64,000 nucleotides of DNA, taken from Gammaproteobacteria bacterium. Lineage in GTDB: Bacteria; Pseudomonadota; Gammaproteobacteria; Steroidobacterales; Rariloculaceae. Numbering within the stretch: the first letter of the stretch is position 1; the number at the start of each line of letters is the position of its first letter. The stretch covers positions 1-64,000 of the forward strand of contig JAJDVG010000028.1 of assembly GCA_022826245.1 (NCBI GenBank), written 5' to 3'. The notes below the pieces were generated by a model that worked only from the letters and a program-made list of their open reading frames with translations, was not told where the DNA came from and did no database searches. Position numbers and translations under genes: made by a program. Shown here one piece after another: positions 40,936 through 52,926 of this stretch.

Positions 40936-42258
40936 TTGGCACAGGATCCCCTACCCGAAACAACCCTATGGACCAACTGCCTCCGGGCGCTCGCTGGTGA
41001 ACTGTCGGAGGCCGATTTCAACACCTACATTCGACCGCTTGAGCCCATCATCGACAACGATGGGCTTAGGCTGCTTGCGCCGAATCACTTCGTCGTGAAC
41101 TGGGTCGATCGCAACTGCCTCGACCGGATCGAGCGGGGGTGCAACGGAGTGAGCGTTACGCTCGGCGTCGGCAGCCGGGAAATCCTCGCGCCGCAACCCA
41201 CCGATGCCGCCGAGTCAGCCTCCGCGCGATCGACGCTGAACAGCCGGCTGAACCCCGAGTTCACCTTCGAGGCCTTCGTCGAAGGCAAGAGCAATCAATT
41301 GGCGCGCGCGGCGGCTCAGCGCGTCGGGCTCAACCCTGGCCGCGCCTACAACCCGCTCGCGCTGTACGGGGGCGTCGGCCTCGGCAAGACGCACCTCATG
41401 CATGCGATCGGCAACCTGATCCTGCAACGAAAGCCCGGCGCACGGGTCGCTTACGTGCACTCGGAACGCTTCGTCAGTGAAATGGTGCGCGGTTTGCAGT
41501 ACAACGCGATCGCCCACTTCAAGCGGACCTATCGCAGCCTCGACGCGCTGCTCATCGACGACATCCAGTTCTTCGCCGGCAAGGACCATTCCCAGGAAGA
41601 GTTCTTCCACACCTACAATGCGCTGCTCGAGGATCAACGTCAGGTCGTGCTGACCTGCGACCGTTATCCGAAGGATGTCGACCGGCTCGACGAGCGGCTC
41701 AAGTCGCGCTTCGGCGCCGGCCTCACCGTTGCGATCGAACCGCCCGAGCTTGAAACGAGCGTGGCGATCCTCATGAGCAAGGCGGTCGCCGCGGGCGTCA
41801 CTCTGCCCGAGGAGGTCGCGTTCTTCATGGCGCAGCGCATCCGATCCAATGTGCGCGAACTCGAAGGCGCCCTGCAGAGCGTGATCGCCACCGCCGAACT
41901 CTGGGACAGGGAAATTACCGTCGAGCTCACGAAAGAGGCCCTGCGCGATCTGCTCGCTGTCCATGACCGGCGCATCACGATCGATACCATTCAGAAGGCC
42001 GTTGCGGCCTACTACAAGATCCGCGTGGCGGACCTGCTTTCAAAGCGCAAGACCCGCTCCGTCGCCCGTCCACGACAGGTCGCCATGGCGCTGGCCAAGG
42101 AATTGACCCGCTACAGCCTGCCGGAGATCGGCGACCGCTTCGGCGGACGCGATCACACGACAGTGCTGCATGCCTGTCGCCGCGTGAAGGGTCTGCGCGA
42201 GACGGAATCGCGCGTCCAGGAGGACTACAACAACCTGTTCAGAACCCTGACGAATTGA
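40936..42258 (+). CDS. dnaA: chromosomal replication initiator DnaA
   Basis: From TTG 40936 (GGAG about 10 bp upstream) the 440 residues have domain I ([20 protein letters not shown]), a short linker and the AAA+ domain ([64 protein letters not shown]). Domain IV carries the DnaA signature ([17 protein letters not shown]). It melts oriC and loads DnaB. Domain II is shorter than in E. coli (467 residues). The frame is open upstream to 40843, but that sequence is not DnaA-like. Confidence 0.96.
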   Translation: MAQDPLPETTLWTNCLRALAGELSEADFNTYIRPLEPIIDNDGLRLLAPNHFVVNWVDRNCLDRIERGCNGVSVTLGVGSREILAPQPTDAAESASARSTLNSRLNPEFTFEAFVEGKSNQLARAAAQRVGLNPGRAYNPLALYGGVGLGKTHLMHAIGNLILQRKPGARVAYVHSERFVSEMVRGLQYNAIAHFKRTYRSLDALLIDDIQFFAGKDHSQEEFFHTYNALLEDQRQVVLTCDRYPKDVDRLDERLKSRFGAGLTVAIEPPELETSVAILMSKAVAAGVTLPEEVAFFMAQRIRSNVRELEGALQSVIATAELWDREITVELTKEALRDLLAVHDRRITIDTIQKAVAAYYKIRVADLLSKRKTRSVARPRQVAMALAKELTRYSLPEIGDRFGGRDHTTVLHACRRVKGLRETESRVQEDYNNLFRTLTN

Positions 42259-42449
42259 TGGGAACAGGTTCTTGACAACTTTCGCGCCGTGATCGATGCA
42301 CAGGGACCACACAGGCTGGCAGCGTGTCGCACACGAGTTAGTATTCTTTCAGGTTGTTGTTTATAAACGGTTTTTTCTATCTTTCCAGCGATTTCCCCGT
42401 AACTAGTTATCACCATAAGCAGTACAGAATCATATAGGTAATTCAGACA
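42259..42449 (+). other. dnaA-dnaN spacer, AT-rich, best candidate origin segment
   Basis: This 191-bp spacer is much more AT-rich than its surroundings from 42335 on. It contains palindromes GTTTATAAAC (42359-42368) and TAACTAGTTA (42400-42409). One DnaA-like box with a single mismatch to TTATNCACA lies on the minus strand at 42358-42366 (TTATAAACA), and a poorer one, TTATCACCA, is at 42407. No clear box cluster was seen. The dnaN promoter must also lie here or in dnaA. Confidence 0.35.
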
Positions 42450-43553
42450 ATGAAGTTCAGCGCACCACGGGAGGACCTCCTGAAGCTCCTGCAAGCTGTC
42501 GTCGGCGTGGTCGAGCGCCGCTCGACGATGCCGATCCTGAGCAATGTGCTGCTCAAGGTAGCCGGCGGCAAGCTCTCTGTAACCGCGACCGATCTCGAGG
42601 TTGAACTGGTGGCCGATGCGCCGGTCGATGTGGAAGCGAGCGGCGAAACAACGGTGCCTGGCCGAAAGTTGCATGACATCTGCCGACTATTGCCGGACGG
42701 TACGCGGGTGACCGCCACGCTCAGCGGCAATCGCATGGTGATCAAGGGCGGGCGGGGCCGGTACACGCTGGCGACGCTGTCGGCCGGAGACTTCCCGGTC
42801 GTCGATGAGATGGCAACCCGGCAGACGTTGCAGATGCCCCAACAGGCCCTGCAGGGGCTTCTGCAGCGAACCCAGTTTTCGATGGCCCAGCAGGATGTGC
42901 GCTACTACCTGAACGGGCTGCTTCTGGAAGCCGGGACCGACGGCTTGCAGGGCCTGCGTGCCGTAGCCACCGATGGTCACCGCCTGGCGCTGTCGGAAGT
43001 GGGGCTCAGTGAAACACCCGAAGCCCACCGGGTGATCGTGCCGCGGAAAGGCATTCTGGAACTCAATCGCCTGCTGCACCCCGAGGGCGATGTGCTCATG
43101 ATGATTGGAGAAAGCCACCTGCGCGTGGAGTTCGATGGGCTCAGGATGACCTCGACACTCATCGATGGGCAGTTTCCCGACTACACGCGCGTGATCCCTC
43201 TCGACCCGCCGAACTCGGTCATAGCCGACCGCGAGCAACTGCACCACGCGCTACAGCGCGCGGCGGTGCTCGCGAACGACAAGCTGCGCGGCGTGCGCCT
43301 CGAACTCGGCGAAAACAGCGCGGTCATTCACGCGAACAATCCGGAGCAGGAAGAGGCCGTCGAGACCGTCGAGGTCGAGTACGGCGGCGCGGAGCTGGAA
43401 ATCGGCTTCAACGTGAACTACCTGCTCGATGCACTCCAGCACATCGAGGGAGACAACGTCCAGGTCGGTTTGCGCGACGGCGATTCGAGCTGTCTGATCA
43501 CCGGCCAGGGCGACAGTTCCACACAGTACGTGGTCATGCCGATGCGGCTGTGA
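42450..43553 (+). CDS. dnaN: DNA polymerase III sliding clamp (beta)
   Basis: The 367 residues match the E. coli clamp (366). It is built of three similar domains, with MKFSAPREDLLKLLQAVVGV at the start, VERRSTMPILSNVLLK, LLQRTQFSMAQQDVRYYLNG in domain 2 and the C-terminal TQYVVMPMRL. The clamp tethers Pol III to DNA and binds many partners. It stands between dnaA and recF in the standard order. Confidence 0.97.
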   Translation: MKFSAPREDLLKLLQAVVGVVERRSTMPILSNVLLKVAGGKLSVTATDLEVELVADAPVDVEASGETTVPGRKLHDICRLLPDGTRVTATLSGNRMVIKGGRGRYTLATLSAGDFPVVDEMATRQTLQMPQQALQGLLQRTQFSMAQQDVRYYLNGLLLEAGTDGLQGLRAVATDGHRLALSEVGLSETPEAHRVIVPRKGILELNRLLHPEGDVLMMIGESHLRVEFDGLRMTSTLIDGQFPDYTRVIPLDPPNSVIADREQLHHALQRAAVLANDKLRGVRLELGENSAVIHANNPEQEEAVETVEVEYGGAELEIGFNVNYLLDALQHIEGDNVQVGLRDGDSSCLITGQGDSSTQYVVMPMRL

Positions 43554-43587
43554 GTACCGCCCGGGTTGCCGCCGGGGCGCGCTGACC

Positions 43588-47099
<3,512 letters not shown>

Positions 47100-47108
47100 G
47101 TAACGACC

Positions 47109-47909
47109 TCAGTAGTCCGAACAGGATGTCGGGTTCCAGCCCGAATCGTCGGCCTGTTTCTTGAAATTCGTGCTCGTTACGTAGGGGATACTGAGATACT
47201 GCGGATCCTCGACTATGGTCGTGATGAGCAGCCAGGTATCTCCGTTGGGCATGTCGGCGACATCGTAGTATTCGGTGACCACGGCATCGGCGCTGTAGGG
47301 AACGCCGTTCCAACGCAGGTATCCGGGCCGCAGATTGCTCGTGACCACTTCAAGCGAGCGCCAACGCGGTGAACCGGTTCCAACGATTCCAACCCCGTTG
47401 CCGAGGCCCGGAGGCGGGCCAAACCCGAGTTGCGAGAGCCCGCCCGGCGCCGGTTCCCAGCGCGCCGACGAGTAGCCCTGCCAGGAGGGTTCCATTTCGG
47501 GCGGAGGCTCGCCGCCGTCAAAGCGAAACAGCCGCGTCTGCGTGCCCGCATCGGTGTCGATCCTGAGCGTCAGATCGTCTTCCCAGGAGATGTGCAGGCG
47601 GCCGGGGACGCGCATGATCCCCGCCGCGCCGAAGGGGCGGCATTCCTCGCCCGGCACGACCACGCCGGGCTCCCATTGGTCGGCCACGCGGATACCTTCG
47701 GCGTTGACCGGGATACTGGCGTAGTCGCCCTTGCCCGGCACGATCATGCGCCAGCGCCAATCCTCGGTAACCACCGATACCCAATAACCCGTCAGATCGA
47801 CGGGCGCGGATTCCCGCGGAGACATCTGGGACTGCGCCAATGCGGCGGGTCCGACCGTCAACGTCAGCACGGCCGCCAGCGAAACGCCTGTTCTGGTAAA
47901 GCTGCTCAT
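47109..47909 (-). CDS. exported protein of unknown function (DLTGxW family), second copy
   Basis: From ATG 47909 the 266 residues have a signal peptide (GVSLAAVLTLTVGPAALAQ). The mature part starts with PVDLTGYWVSVVTEDWRWRM and contains ECRPFGAAGIMRVPGRL, then WQGYSSARWE and LRPGYLRWNGVPYSADAVVT. It has the same order of motifs as the protein at 48868-49782 and is probably a distant paralogue. Its ATG overlaps the stop of the metallo-hydrolase gene (ATGA), so the two are co-translated. Function is unknown. Confidence 0.75.
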   Translation of the reverse strand: MSSFTRTGVSLAAVLTLTVGPAALAQSQMSPRESAPVDLTGYWVSVVTEDWRWRMIVPGKGDYASIPVNAEGIRVADQWEPGVVVPGEECRPFGAAGIMRVPGRLHISWEDDLTLRIDTDAGTQTRLFRFDGGEPPPEMEPSWQGYSSARWEPAPGGLSQLGFGPPPGLGNGVGIVGTGSPRWRSLEVVTSNLRPGYLRWNGVPYSADAVVTEYYDVADMPNGDTWLLITTIVEDPQYLSIPYVTSTNFKKQADDSGWNPTSCSDY

Positions 47910-48859
47910 TCGCTGAGACTCCGGTATACGGCTTCCACAAACATTTCCGTTGTCCAAACTCCCGTATCCGCGCCGTATTCGGTGTCGTAGTCGAACGATG
48001 GGCGGGCCGCCTGGACCTCTTCGAGGGACAGGCCATCGTCGATCAGCGCCTGCACGCGGTCGCGAATAATCGTAACCATGTCCCGGTATTCGACCACATC
48101 GGCTTCTTCGGACAGCCGGCCACGCCCGGGGATCACCTTTGTGCCGCCCTCTTGCTTGTCCTCGGGCACCGCGATCCGGATGATTCTGTTCAACGCGTCG
48201 ATGACGCCCTGGACGCTGCCGCCGCGATCCAGATCGATGACCGGGTACAGCTCCGGCGTGTATACATCCCCGGTGCTCACGACATCCGAACGGCGAAACA
48301 GGACCAGGCTGTCGCCATCGGTATGGGCCGCCGGCTGGTGCAGTATTTCTATGGGCTCGCCGTTGAAGTGAATATCCCGGTAGGGCAGGAAATAGGCCAT
48401 GGTTGGCCATCCCTCGGGAGATAGTTGAGTCTCCGGCACGCTTTCGTCGGGCGCCGCGGTCATGCGTACGAGCACGTTCTCGTGGGCGACGATCTCCGTC
48501 TGGACGCCGGTCTCCTGCCGGCCCATGTTCGACAGCGCCTGATTGCCGCCGGTGTTATCCGAATGCACGTGCGTATTGATGATGATGTACCGCACGGGGT
48601 CTTCCGCAAGTTCATGAATCCGCTCGGCGACTTTCGGCGCCAACTCGGCGGCTTGCGTATCCACCAGCAGGACGCCGTCGTCACCGACCTGCAGCGTGGT
48701 GTTGCCGCGCGGCCCAACGAGCATGTAGACGTTGCCTTGAACGGGCAGTACGTGAATCTCGGCGTCAGCCGGATTCTCGCTCTGCTGGGAAAGGGCCGGA
48801 GCGGCCAGCAGCGCCGTCAGGATCGCCGCCGAAAGCCGTTGCGGGAAATGTGGGTGCAT
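47906..48859 (-). CDS. exported metallo-beta-lactamase-fold protein with altered metal site
   Basis: From ATG 48859 the 317 residues include a signal peptide (LSAAILTALLAAPALS), then an MBL fold: VYMLVGPRGNTTLQVGDDGV, IINTHVHSDNTGGNQAL, PAAHTDGDSLVLF and VIPGRGRLSEEADVVEY. The usual HxHxDH is HVHSDN, and the usual PGHG is PGRG. The Zn1 histidines (two in HVH, one in AHTDGD) remain, but two Zn2 ligands are replaced. It may be a mononuclear hydrolase or a non-enzymatic binder. It is flanked by the two DLTGxW genes in one operon. Confidence 0.85.
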   Translation of the reverse strand: MHPHFPQRLSAAILTALLAAPALSQQSENPADAEIHVLPVQGNVYMLVGPRGNTTLQVGDDGVLLVDTQAAELAPKVAERIHELAEDPVRYIIINTHVHSDNTGGNQALSNMGRQETGVQTEIVAHENVLVRMTAAPDESVPETQLSPEGWPTMAYFLPYRDIHFNGEPIEILHQPAAHTDGDSLVLFRRSDVVSTGDVYTPELYPVIDLDRGGSVQGVIDALNRIIRIAVPEDKQEGGTKVIPGRGRLSEEADVVEYRDMVTIIRDRVQALIDDGLSLEEVQAARPSFDYDTEYGADTGVWTTEMFVEAVYRSLSE

Positions 48860-48867
48860 GTCCGGTT

Positions 48868-49782
48868 TCACTCGGGGCAACTGCCCAGCCCGGTGCAAAT
48901 GCAGTACCGGCTGCACTGGGGCGCCGGCGGAACTTCACCCATGGTCATCCGGTACTCCGGATACAGGGTCTGCGCCCCGCCGCGGGCCGCTTCCAATGGA
49001 ACGCCGAACAACTCGGAAAACTCGAGGATAAAGGGGTTTTCGCCCGGCATGACGTGCGGCACCGTGCCTTCGGGCGCGGGTACTTCGGGCGCCGGAGTGC
49101 ACGAATTCGGCCGCATCTGCGCGTTGGGCTCAAGGGCCCAGTTGGAGGTTCTGACCAGCGGTTCGGTCAGGAAGGCCGGATCGTCGATGTAGGTCAGCAC
49201 GGTCAGGTAATTGCCGTGCCGGACCCAGACTTCGGTCAAGGTGGCCTGGGAGCTTCTCGGCATGCCGTTGCGCCGCAGATAGGACGGCTTGAAGTGCGTG
49301 GTGGTCGTCTTGAGCGTATTGCCCTCCCAGACCCCCGTGGAGAATCCCTGCCAGGTATGGCGGGCGTATTCGGGTGGATGGGGGCGGCCGTCCATGTATA
49401 TCGTTCGCTCCATCTCCATCCACGCCATGCGGGTGCGAATGGCGACAAGTTGCTGCGTGTCCGGGTCGAATTCTTCCCAGACCCGCATGGGTACGGACAG
49501 GCCGCGCATGGAATAGTCGCCCCCGTGGGGCCGGCACTGGTACTCCTGGACCGCGGAAATCCTGTTGGGATGGTAGCTGTCGGCCCGCATCCTGGCGGCG
49601 TCGTTGATCGGCAACTCGAGGTAGTCTCCAAGTGCCGGTCCGGGCAGTCGTTCGGGCGCGTCCTCGTGGTACAGGGCGACCCAATCGCCTGTGAGATCGA
49701 TCTGTGCGACGGCTGTCATGCACGGCAACAACAAGCCCGCCATCAAGCCGACTACAGCATGGGCGCCATTCAAGCCTCGCAT
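48868..49782 (-). CDS. exported protein of unknown function (DLTGxW family), first copy
   Basis: From ATG 49782 the 304 residues begin with a signal peptide (AVVGLMAGLLLPCMTAVAQ) and then IDLTGDWVALYHEDAPERLP. Further motifs are YQCRPHGGDYSMRGLSVPMR, WQGFSTGVWEGNTLKTTTTH and KPSYLRRNGMPRSSQATLTE. The C-terminus is Cys-rich (QCSRYCICTGLGSCPE). Such proteins occur in sets in many environmental bacteria, often beside MBL-fold or amidohydrolase genes. It is the first gene of a three-gene leftward operon, with 8 bp to the next start. Function is unknown. Confidence 0.75.
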   Translation of the reverse strand: MRGLNGAHAVVGLMAGLLLPCMTAVAQIDLTGDWVALYHEDAPERLPGPALGDYLELPINDAARMRADSYHPNRISAVQEYQCRPHGGDYSMRGLSVPMRVWEEFDPDTQQLVAIRTRMAWMEMERTIYMDGRPHPPEYARHTWQGFSTGVWEGNTLKTTTTHFKPSYLRRNGMPRSSQATLTEVWVRHGNYLTVLTYIDDPAFLTEPLVRTSNWALEPNAQMRPNSCTPAPEVPAPEGTVPHVMPGENPFILEFSELFGVPLEAARGGAQTLYPEYRMTMGEVPPAPQCSRYCICTGLGSCPE

Positions 49783-49905
49783 TTGCAAACCCCCGTGTTG
49801 GTGTCGATGCGCTCCGGACACGAATACTACATGCGTCGCGATACGACTTCAGCTATACGCGCCGCCCGTGACCCCGCCTGCCCGCACATGCTCCCGCGAG
49901 CAGTG

Positions 49906-50634
49906 TCATGCCTGTGCCGCGGGCGGGGAATCCATTTCCGCGATCCTGGCCTCGATCCACGCGCGAACCTCGGCGATGACCTCGCGCGGTTCGCGGCCGA
50001 CGGTCTCGATGGCGGGTCCGACCGCGAACTGAATCGTTCCCGGACGCTTGAGCCAGCCGCGCCTGGGCCAGAAGGCGCCCGCGTTGTGCGCGACGGGCAC
50101 GACGGGCCGTCCCGCGGCGCTCGCGAGCAGGGCGCCGCTCAGCCCGTAGCGTCGCGATTCGCCGTGCGGGACGCGCGTGCCCTCGGGAAAGATGACGATC
50201 CAGAAGCCTTCCGCGAGGCGTTTCTGACCCTCGTCGATGACCTTCTGCACGGCGATGCGCCCGGAGCCGCGGTCGATCGCGATGGGCTTGAGCAGCATGA
50301 GCACCCAGCCGAGGAGCGGCGCGAACAGCAATTCCCGTTTTACGACCCAGGTCTGCGTCGGAAAATGCTTCAGTACCGCGAGTGCGTCCCAGGCGGACGA
50401 ATGCTTGACGAGCAGGACGGTGTTCTGCTCGGGCAGGTTCTCAAGTCCCTGAACCACGTGGTCGAGGCGGCAGAGCTTGCGCAGAAGAAACCGCGCGGAG
50501 TCTGCCCAGTAGACGCACAAACGGTACGTCACGCGGTGCGGGAACGGCGCGGTGGCAAGCACGACGAAGCTGAAAAGCGCAACGGAGACGAACAGATACA
50601 GAGTGAAGGCGATCGAACCGAGCCACTGGCGCAT
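49906..50634 (-). CDS. 1-acyl-sn-glycerol-3-phosphate acyltransferase (PlsC-like)
   Basis: From ATG 50634 the 242 residues include an N-terminal TM (GSIAFTLYLFVSVALFSFVV), the catalytic KHSSAWDALA (HX4D) near 80 and FPEGTRVPHGE near 160. It should acylate lysophosphatidic acid to phosphatidic acid at the inner membrane. In Pseudomonas the equivalent gene follows gyrB and precedes gmhB, the same neighbourhood as here. It starts one base after the gmhB stop. Confidence 0.9.
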   Translation of the reverse strand: MRQWLGSIAFTLYLFVSVALFSFVVLATAPFPHRVTYRLCVYWADSARFLLRKLCRLDHVVQGLENLPEQNTVLLVKHSSAWDALAVLKHFPTQTWVVKRELLFAPLLGWVLMLLKPIAIDRGSGRIAVQKVIDEGQKRLAEGFWIVIFPEGTRVPHGESRRYGLSGALLASAAGRPVVPVAHNAGAFWPRRGWLKRPGTIQFAVGPAIETVGREPREVIAEVRAWIEARIAEMDSPPAAQA

Positions 50635-50635
50635 G

Positions 50636-51196
50636 TCAGCCACCGTGCCGCTCCTCCAGCAGCGCCGCAACGGCGCTTGCGAGGTCGGCGTGGACTTCCG
50701 GCTCGCGGTCTCCCAGGGCTTCGGAGGTTCGCAGCCCATAGCCGGTTCTGACGAGTATCGGCCGCGCGCCAACGGCCAGTGCGGCATCAATGTCTGTCAG
50801 GCTGTCGCCCACGAAAGGCGCATCGCGCAGGGATTCCCCGAAATCGCGTTCGATCCGGCGCAGCAGGCCCGGCGCGGGCTTGCGGCAGTCGCAGCCTTCG
50901 TCGGGCCGGTGCGGGCAGCAATAGACGCCCGCGAGCGCGCCGCCGGCGGCCTCGACCTCGCGCTGCATACGGGCGTTGATCTCCTCGAGCGTGCGCGCCG
51001 AGAAGAGGTCCCGGCCCACGCCTGACTGGTTGCTGACGACGACGACGCGAAAGCCCGCCCGATGCAGTCGCGCGATCGCCTCGAGGCTGCCCGGGATTGC
51101 ATGCCATTCGTCGGGCGACTTGATGTAGGCGGCGGAGTCCCGGTTGATGACGCCGTCGCGATCGAGCAGGACGAGCTGGCCGGCCGCCTCGCCCAC
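50636..51196 (-). CDS. gmhB: D-glycero-beta-D-manno-heptose-1,7-bisphosphate 7-phosphatase
   Basis: This 186-residue HAD phosphatase has the nucleophile motif LLDRDGVINRDS and the GmhB feature YIKSPDEWHAIPGSLEAIAR. VVSNQSGVGR is motif 2. The Zn-binding loop CCPHRPDEGCDCRKPAPGLL is followed by FVGDSLTDIDAA (motif 4). It acts in ADP-heptose synthesis for LPS core. It is operonic with glycyl-tRNA synthetase upstream and plsC downstream. Confidence 0.95.
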   Translation of the reverse strand: MGEAAGQLVLLDRDGVINRDSAAYIKSPDEWHAIPGSLEAIARLHRAGFRVVVVSNQSGVGRDLFSARTLEEINARMQREVEAAGGALAGVYCCPHRPDEGCDCRKPAPGLLRRIERDFGESLRDAPFVGDSLTDIDAALAVGARPILVRTGYGLRTSEALGDREPEVHADLASAVAALLEERHGG

Positions 51197-51199
51197 GCG

Positions 51200-52765
51200 T
51201 CAGCTCCCGATGCACTGAGCCAGGTAATCGGCCAGTTGGCCGCTACCGACCCGCTTCTGCTCGCAACTGTCGCGCTCGCGCACGGTAACCGTGTCGTCGC
51301 TCAGCGTCTGGCCGTCGATCGTGACGCAGTAAGGTGTGCCGGCTTCGTCCTGGCGCCTGTAGCGCCGGCCGATGGCGCCCTTCTCGTCGTAGACCGCGTC
51401 GAGCTTGCCGCGCAGCTCGCGATAGATCGCAAGTGCGCGCTCGGGCATCCCTTCCTTGCGCACGAGCGGGAACACCGCGGCCTTGACCGGCGCGAGCCTC
51501 GGGTGCAGCTTCATGACCGTGCGGCGCTCGCCGCCGACTTCGTCCTCGGTACAGGCGTCGCAGAGGAAGGCGAGCGCGGCGCGGTCGGCGCCCGCTGCAG
51601 GCTCGATGACGTGCGGCAGGTAGCGGCGCTCTTCGTCCGGTGCGGCCTGGTCGTCGAAATAGCGTAGGTCCTTGCCGCTCGCCTGCATGTGCTGGCGCAG
51701 ATCGAAGTCGGTTCGGTTGGCGATGCCCTCGAGCTCGCTCTGACCGAAGGGGAAGCGGTATTCGACGTCGGCGCAGGCGACCGCGTAATGGGCGAGCTCC
51801 GAATCCTCGTGGTCGCGCAAAGCGAGGTTTTCCGGGCGGATCCCGAGGTCCGCGTACCAGCGGTAGCGCCGGTCGCGCCAGTACACGTACCAGGCGCCGG
51901 CGTCGGCCGCCCGGCAGAAGAACTCCATTTCCATCTGCTCGAACTCGCGGCTGCGGAACGTGAAGTTGCGCGGATTGATCTCGTTGCGGAAGGCCTTGCC
52001 GATCTGGCCGATGCCGAACGGCAGCTTGACGCGTGCGGTGTCCAGTACGTTCTTGAAATTCAGGAAGATTCCCTGGGCCGTTTCCGGGCGCAGATACGCG
52101 GCGCTCGAGCTGTCCTCGAGCGCGCCGATGTAAGTCCTGAACATGAGATTGAACGCCCTGGGCGCCGTCAGCGTGCCGGGCTCGCTCGCGCCGGGTGCGA
52201 TCGTGCGCGCCCGCAGCGACTCGTCTTCAAGGGCGCCGGCGATCACTTCGATCGACAGGGCAGCGTCGCCCGGGCGGGACTTGCGAATGCGCCTTAATCG
52301 CTTGCGGTGCGGTTCCAGCAGCTCCTCTTCCGGAGTCTGGCCGGCCTCTCCGGGTGACGCGAACAGCATGTCGGTCACGGTTGCCCGCTCGCCGTCCGGA
52401 GTTTCGGCAACGAGGGCGAACACGACGAGCTGATCCGCCCTGTAGCGGCTCCTGGTCTCCCGGCAGTCGACCATCGGATCGCTGAAGCCGCTCAGGTGAC
52501 CGCTCGCGTCCCAGACCTTCGGGTTCAGGAGCAGCGCGCTGTCGATGCCGACCATGGCGAACGGCGCCGGGGCGCCGGTATCCGTGGCGGTTTCGTCGTG
52601 GTGGGCGATCATGTCGTCCCACCAGGCCTGCTTGACGTTGCGCTTCAGGGCGACGCCGAGCGGGCCGTAGTCCCAGAAGCCGTTGAGCCCGCCGTAAATC
52701 TCGCTCGACGGAAAAATGAAGCCCCGTCGCTTGCACAGCGATACGATCTTGTCCATCGAGTCCAT
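51200..52765 (-). CDS. glycyl-tRNA synthetase, homodimeric alpha2 type
   Basis: The 521 residues are a single-chain class II GlyRS: RRGFIFPSSEIYGGLNGFWD at the start, AYLRPETAQGIFLNFKNVLD, motif 2 FRNEINPRNFTFRSREFEQM and motif 3 TVTVRERDSCEQKR, plus an anticodon-binding C-terminus. This is the Thermus/eukaryote-like form. Most gammaproteobacteria have the unrelated alpha2beta2 GlyQ/GlyS at this very place beside gmhB. No glyQ or glyS is present in the window. It therefore looks like replacement in place. Two Met codons near the start (52765, 52756) are both possible. Confidence 0.95.
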   Translation of the reverse strand: MDSMDKIVSLCKRRGFIFPSSEIYGGLNGFWDYGPLGVALKRNVKQAWWDDMIAHHDETATDTGAPAPFAMVGIDSALLLNPKVWDASGHLSGFSDPMVDCRETRSRYRADQLVVFALVAETPDGERATVTDMLFASPGEAGQTPEEELLEPHRKRLRRIRKSRPGDAALSIEVIAGALEDESLRARTIAPGASEPGTLTAPRAFNLMFRTYIGALEDSSSAAYLRPETAQGIFLNFKNVLDTARVKLPFGIGQIGKAFRNEINPRNFTFRSREFEQMEMEFFCRAADAGAWYVYWRDRRYRWYADLGIRPENLALRDHEDSELAHYAVACADVEYRFPFGQSELEGIANRTDFDLRQHMQASGKDLRYFDDQAAPDEERRYLPHVIEPAAGADRAALAFLCDACTEDEVGGERRTVMKLHPRLAPVKAAVFPLVRKEGMPERALAIYRELRGKLDAVYDEKGAIGRRYRRQDEAGTPYCVTIDGQTLSDDTVTVRERDSCEQKRVGSGQLADYLAQCIGS

Positions 52766-52926
52766 GGCGGTTTGCTTGCGGTTGAGCGGGGGCGAAGCGC
52801 GAGAGTATAGCGAACGCAGTGCCTGGGGTCGTTGCAGCCGTGCGGGATGGTAGGATTTGCGGCGCCGTCGCGAGCTACCGTCGAATCGGGGTGGCGGAAA
52901 CGCCGCGACAGGAGGATCGAAGAGCA

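Noticed and set aside
50445-50465. Imperfect parS-like sequence AACCACGTGGTC in the plsC gene
   Set aside because: It keeps only the CCACGTGG core and lacks the outer TGTT/AACA arms, so ParB binding is unlikely.
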